Shown: positions 9,201-17,220 of the stretch, piece by piece
How the letters are laid out: each line of letters opens with the position of its first letter
Position numbering within the stretch: the first letter of the stretch is position 1
NCBI GenBank assembly: GCA_003485765.1
Contig: DNHS01000051.1
Location: forward strand, 1 to 64,000
DNA from: Candidatus Omnitrophota bacterium
GTDB lineage: Bacteria > Omnitrophota > Gorgyraeia > Gorgyraeales > Gorgyraeaceae
DNA: 64,000 nucleotides
Direction of reading: 5' to 3'
The notes under the pieces: generated by a model
The model's input: only the letters and a program-made list of their open reading frames with translations
Told to the model about the DNA's origin: nothing
The model's database searches: none
Made by a program: the position numbers and the translations under genes

Positions 9201-11003
9201 TCATTTTCTATTAGCTAATTTAAAACTCTCATCATCTAAAAACAGCGCGTATCCTGTGGCTTTATTCAGCTTTGCCAGAGACTGATACAAACTCCCAAGC
9301 GCCTCTACGTAATAAGCCTTTTCATCTGTAAGGCTCATATAGGCTTGGATTAATTCTGAAAGCGATGCCTCATTTAATTCTGCGCGGGCTTTGATAATCT
9401 TAAATTCCTCTTCTTTATATTTAATCTTATTAAGATTTGTCATTATTTGGATTAAACCTTTTTTATAATTTAAATATGATTCTTTGACTTCTCTAACAAT
9501 ACTGTCTTTTACCTGCTCCAGCTCATCCTTTGCTTTTTTATACCCTATCTCCGCGGATTTTTCTTCAGAAAAATGTTGAAGCCCGTCCAATAGCCCGTAT
9601 TCTACAGATTTACTGATAGATTCTGTCCTTGTCGACTGACCATGTTTCTGGCTTGTCTTATCCTTCGTAAAGGTACTAGAAAGAGTATTCCCGCCCAATG
9701 GTTTTGACACCTTAAACCCTAGATACCAGTCATTCCCCAGAGTTAAGGGTTCGCTTTCATATGCGCCACCGGATTTCCCATATGTTCCGGTCAAGTCCAC
9801 TCTAAGCTGATTCTTGCTCTCTGTAATCTTGCGCTCATAGTCATTAAATTCCAGCATATATGTTTTTGCCTTAAGATCTGGCCTGGATCTAAAGGCTAAA
9901 TCCGCGCATTCTTCTAGAGTTACATCTACCACAATTGGCTCCAGGTCTTTTCCCGGCTCTTTATCTATTATCTCTATTGCTTTTTCTCCTCCCTTGGCAT
10001 TAACTGCCTGCGCCAAAGTAAGTTTTGCCATAGCCAGTGTGTTCTCGCTCGATATAACCTGGTAATTTATCTGCTGCATTTGAGATTCTATCTGTAAAAA
10101 TTCTGCCCTGGTAATTAAGCCAAGCTCAAGCCTTTTCTTAGCTCCAGCGAATATACTGCTTGTCTCTTCTAAAAGCGCTTTGTGTAATTTTATATCCATC
10201 TTGCTGGCCATATATGCGTAAAATGCTGATTCCACCTCGGCTCTTAAATCCTGCAATGTCTTATCATAATTTGATGTAGACGCTTTAAGATTACTCATCG
10301 CCTGTTCAACTGCATATTTAAGCCTCCACCCATAATACAATGGATACTCAAACTTAAGCTTGTATTCCTTATCTGTAAAATCCTGAGTTGTGCCGGCAGT
10401 CTTTCCTGTAGTCTCTAAATAATTCAAGGTTGCTGCTGGATAAAGGCCGCGCCTGGCTTCCCGTATCTTGAGTTTAGATAATTCTATTTCTTCCTGGGCT
10501 ATTTTTGCAGCCATATGATTTTCCAATGCTATGTCCACTGCGTCATTGATACCTAAATTTGTTACTTCTCGATTTGCGGAGTTTATCTCAAACGAAGTCA
10601 AGGGGCTCGCTCGAGAACTATCAATATCAAATATGATCGGCACATCTATCCACAAATCTTCACTCCCTAAAACCTCTGGAAATGGCTGGTATCTTTGATA
10701 CATCCAAACTGTCTTTAAACATAAATTATCTAATTCTCTATTGTCAGAAGACTCAGAAATATACACATCCTTAAGTTCTCCCCAAGGAGAAAGAAAAAGC
10801 TTTAGCTTTACCTCGCCTTTTGAGCTATATAAAATAGAGGGATCTGGTTTTGGAATAGACCTATAAATATCTTTAGATATATCTATTATATATTGTGCTA
10901 TCTCTTCTTGTGATTGGCTATATGCAGATGATACGGTAGGATTTATTACTGTAACTACAATGAATACAAAGAAATATAATAATATGATACGCTTTATACG
11001 CAT
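9201..11003 (-). CDS. TolC-family outer-membrane channel with N-terminal TonB-C-like domain
   Basis: About 600 residues. A signal peptide (about 1-28) is followed by a TonB C-terminal-like domain (about 62-127: GEVKLKLFLSPWGELKDV, LDNLCLKTVWMYQRYQPFP, WIDVPIIFDI), then two outer-membrane-efflux-protein repeats (about 150-590) with long coiled helices. TolC channels form the outer-membrane exit of tripartite pumps; TonB-C domains normally bind outer-membrane transporters from the periplasmic side. The fusion is unusual. ATG 11003 is chosen because AGGAG sits 5 nt upstream and because the longer frame (ATG 11033) would begin upstream of the predicted transcription start. First gene of the efflux operon. 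Confidence 0.88.
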   Translation of the reverse strand: MRIKRIILLYFFVFIVVTVINPTVSSAYSQSQEEIAQYIIDISKDIYRSIPKPDPSILYSSKGEVKLKLFLSPWGELKDVYISESSDNRELDNLCLKTVWMYQRYQPFPEVLGSEDLWIDVPIIFDIDSSRASPLTSFEINSANREVTNLGINDAVDIALENHMAAKIAQEEIELSKLKIREARRGLYPAATLNYLETTGKTAGTTQDFTDKEYKLKFEYPLYYGWRLKYAVEQAMSNLKASTSNYDKTLQDLRAEVESAFYAYMASKMDIKLHKALLEETSSIFAGAKKRLELGLITRAEFLQIESQMQQINYQVISSENTLAMAKLTLAQAVNAKGGEKAIEIIDKEPGKDLEPIVVDVTLEECADLAFRSRPDLKAKTYMLEFNDYERKITESKNQLRVDLTGTYGKSGGAYESEPLTLGNDWYLGFKVSKPLGGNTLSSTFTKDKTSQKHGQSTRTESISKSVEYGLLDGLQHFSEEKSAEIGYKKAKDELEQVKDSIVREVKESYLNYKKGLIQIMTNLNKIKYKEEEFKIIKARAELNEASLSELIQAYMSLTDEKAYYVEALGSLYQSLAKLNKATGYALFLDDESFKLANRK

Positions 11004-11023
11004 CCCTTCTCCTATTTTTGAGA

Positions 11024-11052
11024 AGTATATCATATTATTATTATTTTGTCAA
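11024..11052 (-). promoter_or_regulatory. Sigma70-type promoter of the efflux operon
   Basis: On the minus strand: TTGACA (11052-11047), 17-nt spacer, TATACT (11029-11024). The start would fall near 11017, giving a leader of about 14 nt that contains the AGGAG ribosome site of the tolC-like gene. Confidence 0.75.
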
Positions 11053-11073
11053 GAATGATACGGTTATGATACA

Positions 11074-11101
11074 GTAGGGAACAGGCATGCCTGTTCCCTA
11101 C
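11074..11101. repeat. 28-nt perfect palindrome after the ROK gene
   Basis: Two 14-nt arms with no spacer: GTAGGGAACAGGCA, then its exact complement. It overlaps the stop codon of the ROK gene (TAG, 11100-11098), so it lies at the 3' end of that transcript. It may stabilise or end the mRNA, although no T-run follows, or it may be a dispersed repeat. Confidence 0.65.
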
Positions 11102-12336
11102 GCCTGCACAAAAATATCTCTTATTACAACACTTGCTGCGCCTAATGCCACAGAATCTTCTCCAAGCTTTGCTGGTATTATTTTAACAACATTTGCAGGC
11201 TCTTCAAATGCCCATTTTCTAACAGTCCTTCTTAAGGGCTCTAAAAGCAAACTACCAGCCTTTTCAATTCCTCCTCCAATAACCACTATCTCAGGATTAA
11301 ATAAATTTACAAGATACGCAATCCTTATTCCAAGATTCACAGCTCCATCTTCCAGGAGTTCTATTGCAAGAGTATCTCCTGCCTTTGCAGCTTCTATGAT
11401 ATGATCCACTGTAAGATTATCCAGTTTATTATCGCAGAATTCAAGTATCTTTGTCTTAACATCGTCTTCTTTTATAAGTTTCTTGACCTGGCTCACTAAC
11501 CCTAAATCAAGCCCTGTAGGAAGAAGAAAAGAAATATTCTTTGAAACCTGCAGATATTCTTCGTTGCGCGGATAATTAATCCTTATCTCTCCTGCGCTGC
11601 CTGATGCTCCGGCATACATGGCGCCTTTTATAATAATGCCGCTTCCTACATCGGAATACATGTAAATCACATCCTGTATATCCATAGGAAGAGCATGCAT
11701 CTTTTCTCCGAACGCAGCAAAAGTTGCGTCGTTACCTATAAAAGAAGGAAACCCAAATCTTTGTTCAATTATCCCTTTTATGGATACATAACTAGCCCTT
11801 ATCCCATTCTTTGCAGAGTCCCTCACTGTGCCGAGATGTTCATCTATAATTCCGCTTACCCCTATACCAACACCTTTTATTTTATTTTTGTCCACGCCTT
11901 TCTTCTTTAACAACTCATCTATTAGTTCAAGCGAAGCTTCTATAATCTTATCCATACTATCTTTTATTCTTACCTTTTTCACCTTGGTTACAATCCTTCC
12001 TGCAAGATCAGTCACAAGGCCTATCATAGTTGTGCCAAAGACGTCCAAGTGGCCTAAATCAAGCCCTATTACATGCATACTATCATCATTTAATTTAACA
12101 ACCGTGGGTTTCCTGCCTCCCGTAGAAACCTCCATACCCCCTTCTGAAACCAGTCCCTTATCAATATAACTATTTATATAATTAGAAACAGTCACTATGT
12201 TCAGGTCTGTAACCTTTGAGATATCAGCTCTTGTAATAGGGCCATTTCTGCGTATGAGTTCAAGTATCGCAAAATTCTTTCTCTCGTGGTCTGAGAACAT
12301 ATAATTATCGTACATCCTGCCTTTCCTGATAGCCAT
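11098..12336 (-). CDS. ROK-family transcriptional regulator
   Basis: 412 residues from ATG 12336, chosen because AAGGAGG lies 5 nt upstream; the longer frame begins with TTG. The N-terminal winged helix (about 15-70: FAILELIRRNGPITRADISKV) is followed by an actin-like ROK domain with VIGLDLG. The conserved EIGH box appears as GEIRIN, so the zinc-binding His is missing, and the CxCGxxGCxE zinc cluster is absent. This suggests a sugar- or metabolite-sensing repressor without sugar-kinase activity (XylR/NagC type). It points away from the efflux operon promoter's transcript start and has its own promoter. Confidence 0.85.
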   Translation of the reverse strand: MAIRKGRMYDNYMFSDHERKNFAILELIRRNGPITRADISKVTDLNIVTVSNYINSYIDKGLVSEGGMEVSTGGRKPTVVKLNDDSMHVIGLDLGHLDVFGTTMIGLVTDLAGRIVTKVKKVRIKDSMDKIIEASLELIDELLKKKGVDKNKIKGVGIGVSGIIDEHLGTVRDSAKNGIRASYVSIKGIIEQRFGFPSFIGNDATFAAFGEKMHALPMDIQDVIYMYSDVGSGIIIKGAMYAGASGSAGEIRINYPRNEEYLQVSKNISFLLPTGLDLGLVSQVKKLIKEDDVKTKILEFCDNKLDNLTVDHIIEAAKAGDTLAIELLEDGAVNLGIRIAYLVNLFNPEIVVIGGGIEKAGSLLLEPLRRTVRKWAFEEPANVVKIIPAKLGEDSVALGAASVVIRDIFVQA

Positions 12337-12386
12337 ACATGCCTCCTTGTCCAACTTACTGTTTTTAGTTAATATTACTATTTTAT

Positions 12387-12416
12387 ATTATACTTCTTTT
12401 TGCGCTCCAACGTCAA
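12387..12416 (-). promoter_or_regulatory. Promoter of the ROK regulator gene
   Basis: On the minus strand: TTGACG (12416-12411), 18-nt spacer, TATAAT (12392-12387), followed by an AT-rich leader ending in AAGGAGG. Confidence 0.65.
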
Positions 12417-12546
12417 TAGTTTCTTTTTAAAATACTTCTTAAATTTAATTTATTAACTCTTTTGCAAATTTTTAAATTATGAGAGGAATTAAATTGCGTC
12501 TAATCTTGCTCTAAATTGATTAGTTTTTATAATGGCCTGGTTCCAC

Positions 12547-12589
12547 AAAAAAAAACTTCCGAAGCCGCCATACGGCAACTTCGGAAGTT
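12547..12589 (-). terminator. Rho-independent terminator of the small membrane protein gene
   Basis: On the minus strand, AACTTCCGAAG and CTTCGGAAGTT pair (12589-12579 with 12564-12554) around a loop holding a second small CCG/CGG pairing, followed by a run of T. It lies 25 nt after the stop of the small membrane protein gene. Confidence 0.85.
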
Positions 12590-12613
12590 GGTTAAATTCA
12601 GATATATAAAAAT

Positions 12614-12862
12614 CTATACGCCTTTTTCAACTTTTGAACGTATTTCTAAAAGCAGAGTTACTACTTCTGCTGTAACAAGAAATATGAAGAAATACACTAT
12701 TCCTAATAAAAGCCCTATAAAACCTGTTGCTTTAGGAGCCTCTGGTGTGCCGCCTCCTATGAATATGACAATAGCAGCTACTATCCCTATTGCCAGAGAA
12801 GCCCAGGATAAAACCTTGAATACTACAGAACTAATTTCTAAAACTTTGTATTTTTTATCCAT
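12614..12862 (-). CDS. Small two-helix membrane protein, unknown function
   Basis: 82 residues: a short cytoplasmic start, a hydrophobic segment at about 13-37 (VFKVLSWASLAIGIVAAIVI), a Gly/Pro turn, a second helix at about 46-68, and a charged tail. ATG has AAGGGGG upstream. It is a single gene with its own strong terminator. Nothing in it indicates a function. Confidence 0.7.
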   Translation of the reverse strand: MDKKYKVLEISSVVFKVLSWASLAIGIVAAIVIFIGGGTPEAPKATGFIGLLLGIVYFFIFLVTAEVVTLLLEIRSKVEKGV

Positions 12863-12930
12863 TACATCCCCCTTTCTTTAACTTGTTTATTTTAAAATAG
12901 TTACGCTATACGATACGGTTATTTGACCTT

Positions 12931-12975
12931 TGCCCTCGCAACGCCATGAAAAAAACAAGAGCTGCTCGGGACAGT
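12931..12975. repeat. GAGC/GTCGA-type dispersed repeat, degenerate copy by tRNA-Glu
   Basis: On the minus strand TCCCGAGCA (from 12973) is matched by TGCGAGGG (to about 12932), the same arm-box-loop plan as the better copies at 16939, 27621, 28387 and 52052. It lies directly after the hairpin that follows tRNA-Glu. Confidence 0.4.
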
Positions 12976-12993
12976 TTTTGCTTTGCAAAAACT
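12973..12993. repeat. Hairpin touching the 3' end of tRNA-Glu
   Basis: AGTTTTTGC-TTT-GCAAAAACT, a 9-bp stem. On the minus strand it begins at the last base of the tRNA's CCA. It may guide 3' processing or end transcription. Confidence 0.6.
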
Positions 12994-13070
12994 GGTAGCC
13001 CCAACCGGATTTGAACCGGTGTCTGATGGCTGAGAACCACCTGTCCTAGACCAGGCTAGACGATAGGGCC
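12993..13070 (-). tRNA. tRNA-Glu (anticodon CTC)
   Basis: The minus strand folds as a 78-nt cloverleaf with encoded CCA. The acceptor GGCCCTA pairs with TGGGGCT (two G-U pairs), the anticodon arm is GGTGG-TTCTCAG-CCATC, and the T arm is CCGGTTCAAATCCGG. CTC in the loop reads GAG. The remainder of the 439-nt stretch 12863-13301 holds only the neighbouring hairpin, a repeat and the promoter at 13255. Confidence 0.93.
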
Positions 13071-13254
13071 TATAGTTCTCCAATCCGCATCAGTACCCGG
13101 CCTTTTGCCTATTCCTAAATTATATTAAAGAACAAATTACAAGATAACCAAATTTACTATAGCGTAGACATCATTTTAATGATTTTTCTGAGTTTGTCAA
13201 GCTGAAATTTGATTTTGATCTTTGTTTTTGTTATTTAAGAAATCAATAAAAACA

Positions 13255-13283
13255 TTGACATAGTATATCTTATTAGGTATTAT
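13255..13283 (+). promoter_or_regulatory. Promoter of the FIST/kinase/regulator operon
   Basis: TTGACA (13255-13260), exactly 17 nt, TATTAT (13278-13283). ATG of the FIST gene follows 18 nt later, so the leader is short. Confidence 0.75.
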
Positions 13284-13301
13284 TCTTGATGAGAACAAAA
13301 A

Positions 13302-14489
13302 ATGGCTACTGTTATAGGAACTGGTATAAGCACTAAATTAGATTCCTTCGCTTCAGGTAAAGAAGCTGCCTTAAGCGCCTATTATCAAATCGAAAAAAAA
13401 GACCCTAGTATAGTAATTACATTTATATCTACAATATTCAATCAAGAGGCCGTAATAAAAGGTATACGTTCTATAATAAGAGATGCGCCATTAATAGGAT
13501 GCTCCAGTATAGGGTCTATTTCTACCTATGGTTCTCACAGAGACTCGGTAGCTGTATTTATAATCAGCTCTGATTCTATTGAATTTTCTTATGGGATAGG
13601 CCGCGAGATTAATAAGTCTTCGCGTTTAGCAGGGCACAAAGCTAGTAAACAGGCTTCTGACTCAACGCACAGTCCAAAACAGCTTTATATGATGTTTTCT
13701 GACAGCCTGTCAGGAAACAGCGCTGATATTCTAAGAGGCGCGCAGGAAGTGCTGGGAACAAGTTTTCCTATAATAGGCGGCGGCGCGTGCAATAAATCAT
13801 GCATTGAAAAAACATATCAATATATAAATGGCGATATACATACAAATTCTGTAGTGGGAATTCTATTATCAGGAGACATAAAGTTAGGCATGGGGCAATC
13901 CAGCGGATGGCAGCCTATAGGAAAACCGCATAAAGTCACAAAAGCAAAATCTAATACCATAAAAGAAATAGATAAAAAAATCGCCGTGGAAATATATGAG
14001 GATTATTTTGAAAAATCTGCTGAGAAACTTAGAAATGAAGATATTTGTAAACTAGGTCTTTATTATCCTATTGGCATGCGTTGGATCAATAAAGATAAAG
14101 AGTATCTTACGAGGATCCCTTTAACAATAGAGGAGAACGGAAGCCTTATTTTAAACGGAGATATACAAGAAGATGAGTATATAAGCTTGATGATAGGCGA
14201 TAAAGATCTTGTTTTGGAATCTGCAAAAAAGGCTGCGTTAATGGCTATAAGTAATAGCAAAAACGCAAAAATAGAATTCGCCATTATGTTCAGCGGCATA
14301 AGCCGGCTATTATTACTAAGAAAAGACGCCTACAAAGAAATAGATACTGTGAAAAAAATTATAGGTAAAAATATACCTATCTTGGGATGCTACACGCTAG
14401 GAGAATACGCGCCTTTTAACGCAGAAGAATCTAAAGGCCAGTGTCATTTTAATAACCAGAGTATCTCTATAGCATTATTTTCAGAGTAA
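13302..14489 (+). CDS. FIST-domain sensory protein
   Basis: 395 residues. FIST-N (about 20-215) shows the typical IGCSSIGSIS and IGGGACNKS stretches; FIST-C (about 235-375) contains LGCYTLGEYAPF. FIST domains are thought to bind small ligands such as amino acids and pass the signal to kinases or cyclases. No signal peptide or membrane helix, so cytoplasmic. It stands first in an operon with a histidine kinase (2-nt gap) and a response regulator, which suggests it senses the input for that pair. The ligand is unknown. Confidence 0.9.
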   Translation: MATVIGTGISTKLDSFASGKEAALSAYYQIEKKDPSIVITFISTIFNQEAVIKGIRSIIRDAPLIGCSSIGSISTYGSHRDSVAVFIISSDSIEFSYGIGREINKSSRLAGHKASKQASDSTHSPKQLYMMFSDSLSGNSADILRGAQEVLGTSFPIIGGGACNKSCIEKTYQYINGDIHTNSVVGILLSGDIKLGMGQSSGWQPIGKPHKVTKAKSNTIKEIDKKIAVEIYEDYFEKSAEKLRNEDICKLGLYYPIGMRWINKDKEYLTRIPLTIEENGSLILNGDIQEDEYISLMIGDKDLVLESAKKAALMAISNSKNAKIEFAIMFSGISRLLLLRKDAYKEIDTVKKIIGKNIPILGCYTLGEYAPFNAEESKGQCHFNNQSISIALFSE

Positions 14490-14491
14490 AT

Positions 14492-15961
14492 ATGGACATA
14501 TATATAATAATCTCTGTTTTAATTATTGGCGTTCTTTTTATATTATATTATTTTGAAAGAAATAGGCGTGGAGGGTCTGAAAAACTAAATAAAAGACTAC
14601 AGGATATAATAGACCAGTTGGATAGCCAGGCAAGGATAATCATAAAAACTGACTTGGCGCTTAATAGGGCGCAAGAAGACCTGGACAGGAAAATAACAGG
14701 CCTATACACGCTTCACGAACTTGGCAAAGAGGTAAGTTCCACTTTTAATATAGAAAATATTTTTAGCCTGATAAACCAGCCTTTTGTGCTTAAATTAGGT
14801 TTTTCAAAATTATTGATTATGTTAAAAGATAATCTCTCAGGAATGCTCGTGACAAAAAGTTCCATAGGTTATTCTGATGCTGAAATAAAAACAATAGAAC
14901 TAGATCTCAATAAAAGAAAGTTTGCTAATTTGCTATTTAAAAAAGAAAAACCCATGCTAATCAATAGAGATACTGAAAGCGCGAGCCAGGAATACGCTCT
15001 TCTGGATATCTTAAACACAGAATCTTTTATAACAGCTCCTATTGCAGTAAAAGACGAATCCGTTGGCTTTATACTTATGGGAAACACTTCTCTGTATGGC
15101 AAAGTCGTTGAAGGCGATTCAGAACTTTTGTCCATATTCGCCAACCAGATAGGGGCAGCTATTGAAAATACAAAACTCTACACAGAACTTTTCGGTTCGC
15201 ATAAGGAACTGGAAAGAAGGGTTGTAGAACGCACCCAGGAACTCGAAAAATTGAATGAAGAGCTTAAAAATCTCAATAAAATGAAATCTGATTTCATATC
15301 TAGCGTATCTCATGAACTGCGTACGCCTCTGACATCCATAAAAGGCTATGCCTCGATCCTGATGACAGGTAAACTGGGGGATGTTTTGCCAGCTCAGAAA
15401 GAACGGCTGGAAAAGATAGATAAACACTCCAATAGCCTGGTCCATCTGATAAATAACCTCCTGGATATAGCCAGGATAGAATCTGGGAATGTCCAGATGG
15501 AGATGAAAGACATCTCTATAAAAGAAATGCTAGATTCAATTGTGGATATAATCATTCCCCAGGTTAAAGAAAAAAATATCTCCTTAAAAATAAATTCTAA
15601 AATAAAATTCGACAGGATAAAAGTTGACCCGAGCCAAATGGAAAGGGTGTTTTTGAATCTTTTAAGTAACGCTGTAAAATTCACTCCTGAGAAAGGTATG
15701 GTAATCATTGAAATAAAAGAAAAAAATGATGATATCCAATTCAGCATAGAGGACACAGGCATAGGGATTCCTACTCAGGATATACCAAAAGTATTTCAGG
15801 AATTTTTCAGGGCAGACAATGCCCTGGACCAGAAGATAAAAGGATCCGGGCTTGGCCTATCTCTTGTTAAAAAAATAATAGAGGCTCATAAGGGCAAAAT
15901 CTGGTTTGATAGCGAATTAGGCAAAGGCTCAAGATTCACATTTACGCTGCCCAAATATTAA
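14492..15961 (+). CDS. Membrane-bound GAF sensor histidine kinase
   Basis: 489 residues. One N-terminal membrane helix (4-21), a coiled coil (about 30-75), a GAF domain (about 80-228), a second coiled coil (about 235-265), then HisKA with SSVSHELRTPL (phospho-acceptor His274) and an HATPase domain with N box NLLSNAVKFTP, G1 DTGIGIP and G2 GSGLGLS. All catalytic boxes are intact. With no periplasmic domain, it probably senses inside the cell through GAF or the neighbouring FIST protein. It lies 2 nt after FIST and 14 nt before its likely partner. Confidence 0.94.
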   Translation: MDIYIIISVLIIGVLFILYYFERNRRGGSEKLNKRLQDIIDQLDSQARIIIKTDLALNRAQEDLDRKITGLYTLHELGKEVSSTFNIENIFSLINQPFVLKLGFSKLLIMLKDNLSGMLVTKSSIGYSDAEIKTIELDLNKRKFANLLFKKEKPMLINRDTESASQEYALLDILNTESFITAPIAVKDESVGFILMGNTSLYGKVVEGDSELLSIFANQIGAAIENTKLYTELFGSHKELERRVVERTQELEKLNEELKNLNKMKSDFISSVSHELRTPLTSIKGYASILMTGKLGDVLPAQKERLEKIDKHSNSLVHLINNLLDIARIESGNVQMEMKDISIKEMLDSIVDIIIPQVKEKNISLKINSKIKFDRIKVDPSQMERVFLNLLSNAVKFTPEKGMVIIEIKEKNDDIQFSIEDTGIGIPTQDIPKVFQEFFRADNALDQKIKGSGLGLSLVKKIIEAHKGKIWFDSELGKGSRFTFTLPKY

Positions 15962-15975
15962 AGGAGCTGGAGTAT

Positions 15976-16911
15976 ATGCTAAAAGAAAAGATACTAATAG
16001 CAGACGATGATCTGGATATACTGGATGTCATAAAAATAACTCTTGAAACAGAAGGTTATGAAGTTTTAGAGGCTCATGACGGCAAAGAAGCTATTGAGAT
16101 GATAAAAAAATCCACTCCTGACCTTCTTATAATAGACTTTAAAATGCCTAGGATGTGCGGAGATGAGGTATGCAAAATATTAAAACAGGACATACTGATA
16201 CAGCACATGCCTATTATAATGCTTACAGGTAAAGGCGAGGTAACTGATAAGATATATGGCATCAACGCAGGCGCTGACGATTATATGGTGAAACCTTTTG
16301 AGCCCCAGGAATTAGTAGCCAGGGTAAAAATGGTGCTTCGCAGAACAGCCAGGGATCTGGATGCGAATCCGCTTACAAGGCTTCCTGGTAATGTTTCTAT
16401 AATAAATGAGCTACGCATCCGAATAAATAAAAACGAACTTTTTGCAGTGTGCTATGTTGACCTTGATAAATTCAAGGCATTTAATGATAAATACGGATTT
16501 GAAAAAGGCGATGAGGTAATAAAAAATACCGCCAGGATACTGATAGACTCTGTGCAGAAAAAAGGCACGCCTCAGGATTTCATAGGCCATATAGGAGGCG
16601 ATGATTTTGTAGTAGTAACAGTTCCTGATAAAGTAGATGAGTTGTGCAAAAAAATCATAGCTGACTTCAGCTCAATGGTTCCTGGGCTATACAATAAAGA
16701 AGACCTGAAAAAAGGCTATATAATAGGGAAAGATCGGCAAAAAAAAATCAGAAAGATCCCTCTTCTTTCAATATCAATAGGAGTTGTAACTAACGAGAAG
16801 AATGAAATCAATCATGTGGGAGAAATTGGCGAATTAGGCGCTGAACTAAAAGAATACGCCAAAAGCCTTCCTGGAAGCAACTACGTAAAAGAACGAAGAG
16901 AGATTAGTTGA
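15976..16911 (+). CDS. Response regulator with REC and GGDDF-type diguanylate cyclase-like domain
   Basis: 311 residues. The receiver domain (1-120) has the acidic pair D10-D12, phospho-acceptor Asp54 (LIIDFKMP), Thr84 and Lys106. The output domain (about 130-300) is GGDEF-like: LTRLPGN start, VDLDKFKAFNDKYG substrate box and IGGDDF (207-211) instead of GGDEF. The Glu-to-Asp change in the catalytic loop leaves activity uncertain; it may make c-di-GMP weakly or only bind nucleotide. A ribosome site GGAGCTGGAGTAT precedes the ATG. It is the likely target of the upstream kinase. Confidence 0.9.
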   Translation: MLKEKILIADDDLDILDVIKITLETEGYEVLEAHDGKEAIEMIKKSTPDLLIIDFKMPRMCGDEVCKILKQDILIQHMPIIMLTGKGEVTDKIYGINAGADDYMVKPFEPQELVARVKMVLRRTARDLDANPLTRLPGNVSIINELRIRINKNELFAVCYVDLDKFKAFNDKYGFEKGDEVIKNTARILIDSVQKKGTPQDFIGHIGGDDFVVVTVPDKVDELCKKIIADFSSMVPGLYNKEDLKKGYIIGKDRQKKIRKIPLLSISIGVVTNEKNEINHVGEIGELGAELKEYAKSLPGSNYVKERREIS

Positions 16912-16938
16912 ATATCCTTCCCTTCACTCAGCATTGTA

Positions 16939-16979
16939 GGCCCTTCGACTGCTCTTTATTCAATCGCAGTCTCAGGACC
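16939..16979. repeat. GAGC/GTCGA-type dispersed repeat beside tRNA-Leu
   Basis: On the minus strand GGTCCT-GA-GACTGC pairs with GCAGTC-GA-AGGGCC, leaving opposed GA/GA positions between two stems. It is one of about five copies of a family in this window whose outer arms differ in sequence but remain complementary. Confidence 0.6.
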
Positions 16980-17002
16980 AAATTTGCCTTCGGCAAATTT
17001 GG
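16978..17002. repeat. Hairpin overlapping the CCA end of tRNA-Leu
   Basis: CCAAATTTGCC-TTC-GGCAAATTTGG, an 11-bp stem with a 3-nt loop. On the minus strand the left arm starts inside the tRNA's own CCA. The arrangement matches that at tRNA-Glu. Confidence 0.65.
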
Positions 17003-17086
17003 TGCGCGGGACAGGATTTGAACCTGCAAAGGATTGCTCCCAACAGCCCCTCAAACTGTCGTGTCTGCCAATTTCACCACCCGCGC
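17000..17086 (-). tRNA. tRNA-Leu (anticodon GAG)
   Basis: An 87-nt minus-strand cloverleaf with a long variable arm, as expected for leucine, and an encoded CCA. The acceptor GCGCGGG pairs with CCCGCGC; the anticodon arm is ACAGT-TTGAGGG-GCTGT; the T arm is GCAGGTTCAAATCCTGT. The anticodon GAG reads CTC/CTT. The surrounding gap 16912-17220 otherwise holds only repeats. Confidence 0.93.
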
Positions 17087-17156
17087 GCTAAAATCTAGAG
17101 CTATTATATAAAACATAGTATTAAATATCAAGCATAATTGACTAAAAGATACGTTA

Positions 17157-17197
17157 AACAACTTTACAAATTGACAATGTCAATTTGTAAAGTTGTT
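17157..17197. repeat. 41-nt intergenic palindrome, copy A
   Basis: Perfect 20-nt arms (left arm AACAACTTTACAAATTGACA) around one central A. It is the best copy of a family also found near 34651, 49423, 55395 and 56175. It lies 23 nt after the stop of the acyl-CoA ligase gene, in its transcribed direction. Confidence 0.85.
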
Positions 17198-17220
17198 ATA
17201 CATTGGGAGAACAACTAGAA

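Noticed and set aside
11004..11033. Ten-residue N-terminal extension of the TolC-like protein
   Set aside because: The start would lie upstream of the predicted transcription start; the next ATG has AGGAG at 5 nt.
17157..17197. Palindrome copies as ordinary rho-independent terminators
   Set aside because: No run of T follows any copy on either strand, and several lie inside one operon.
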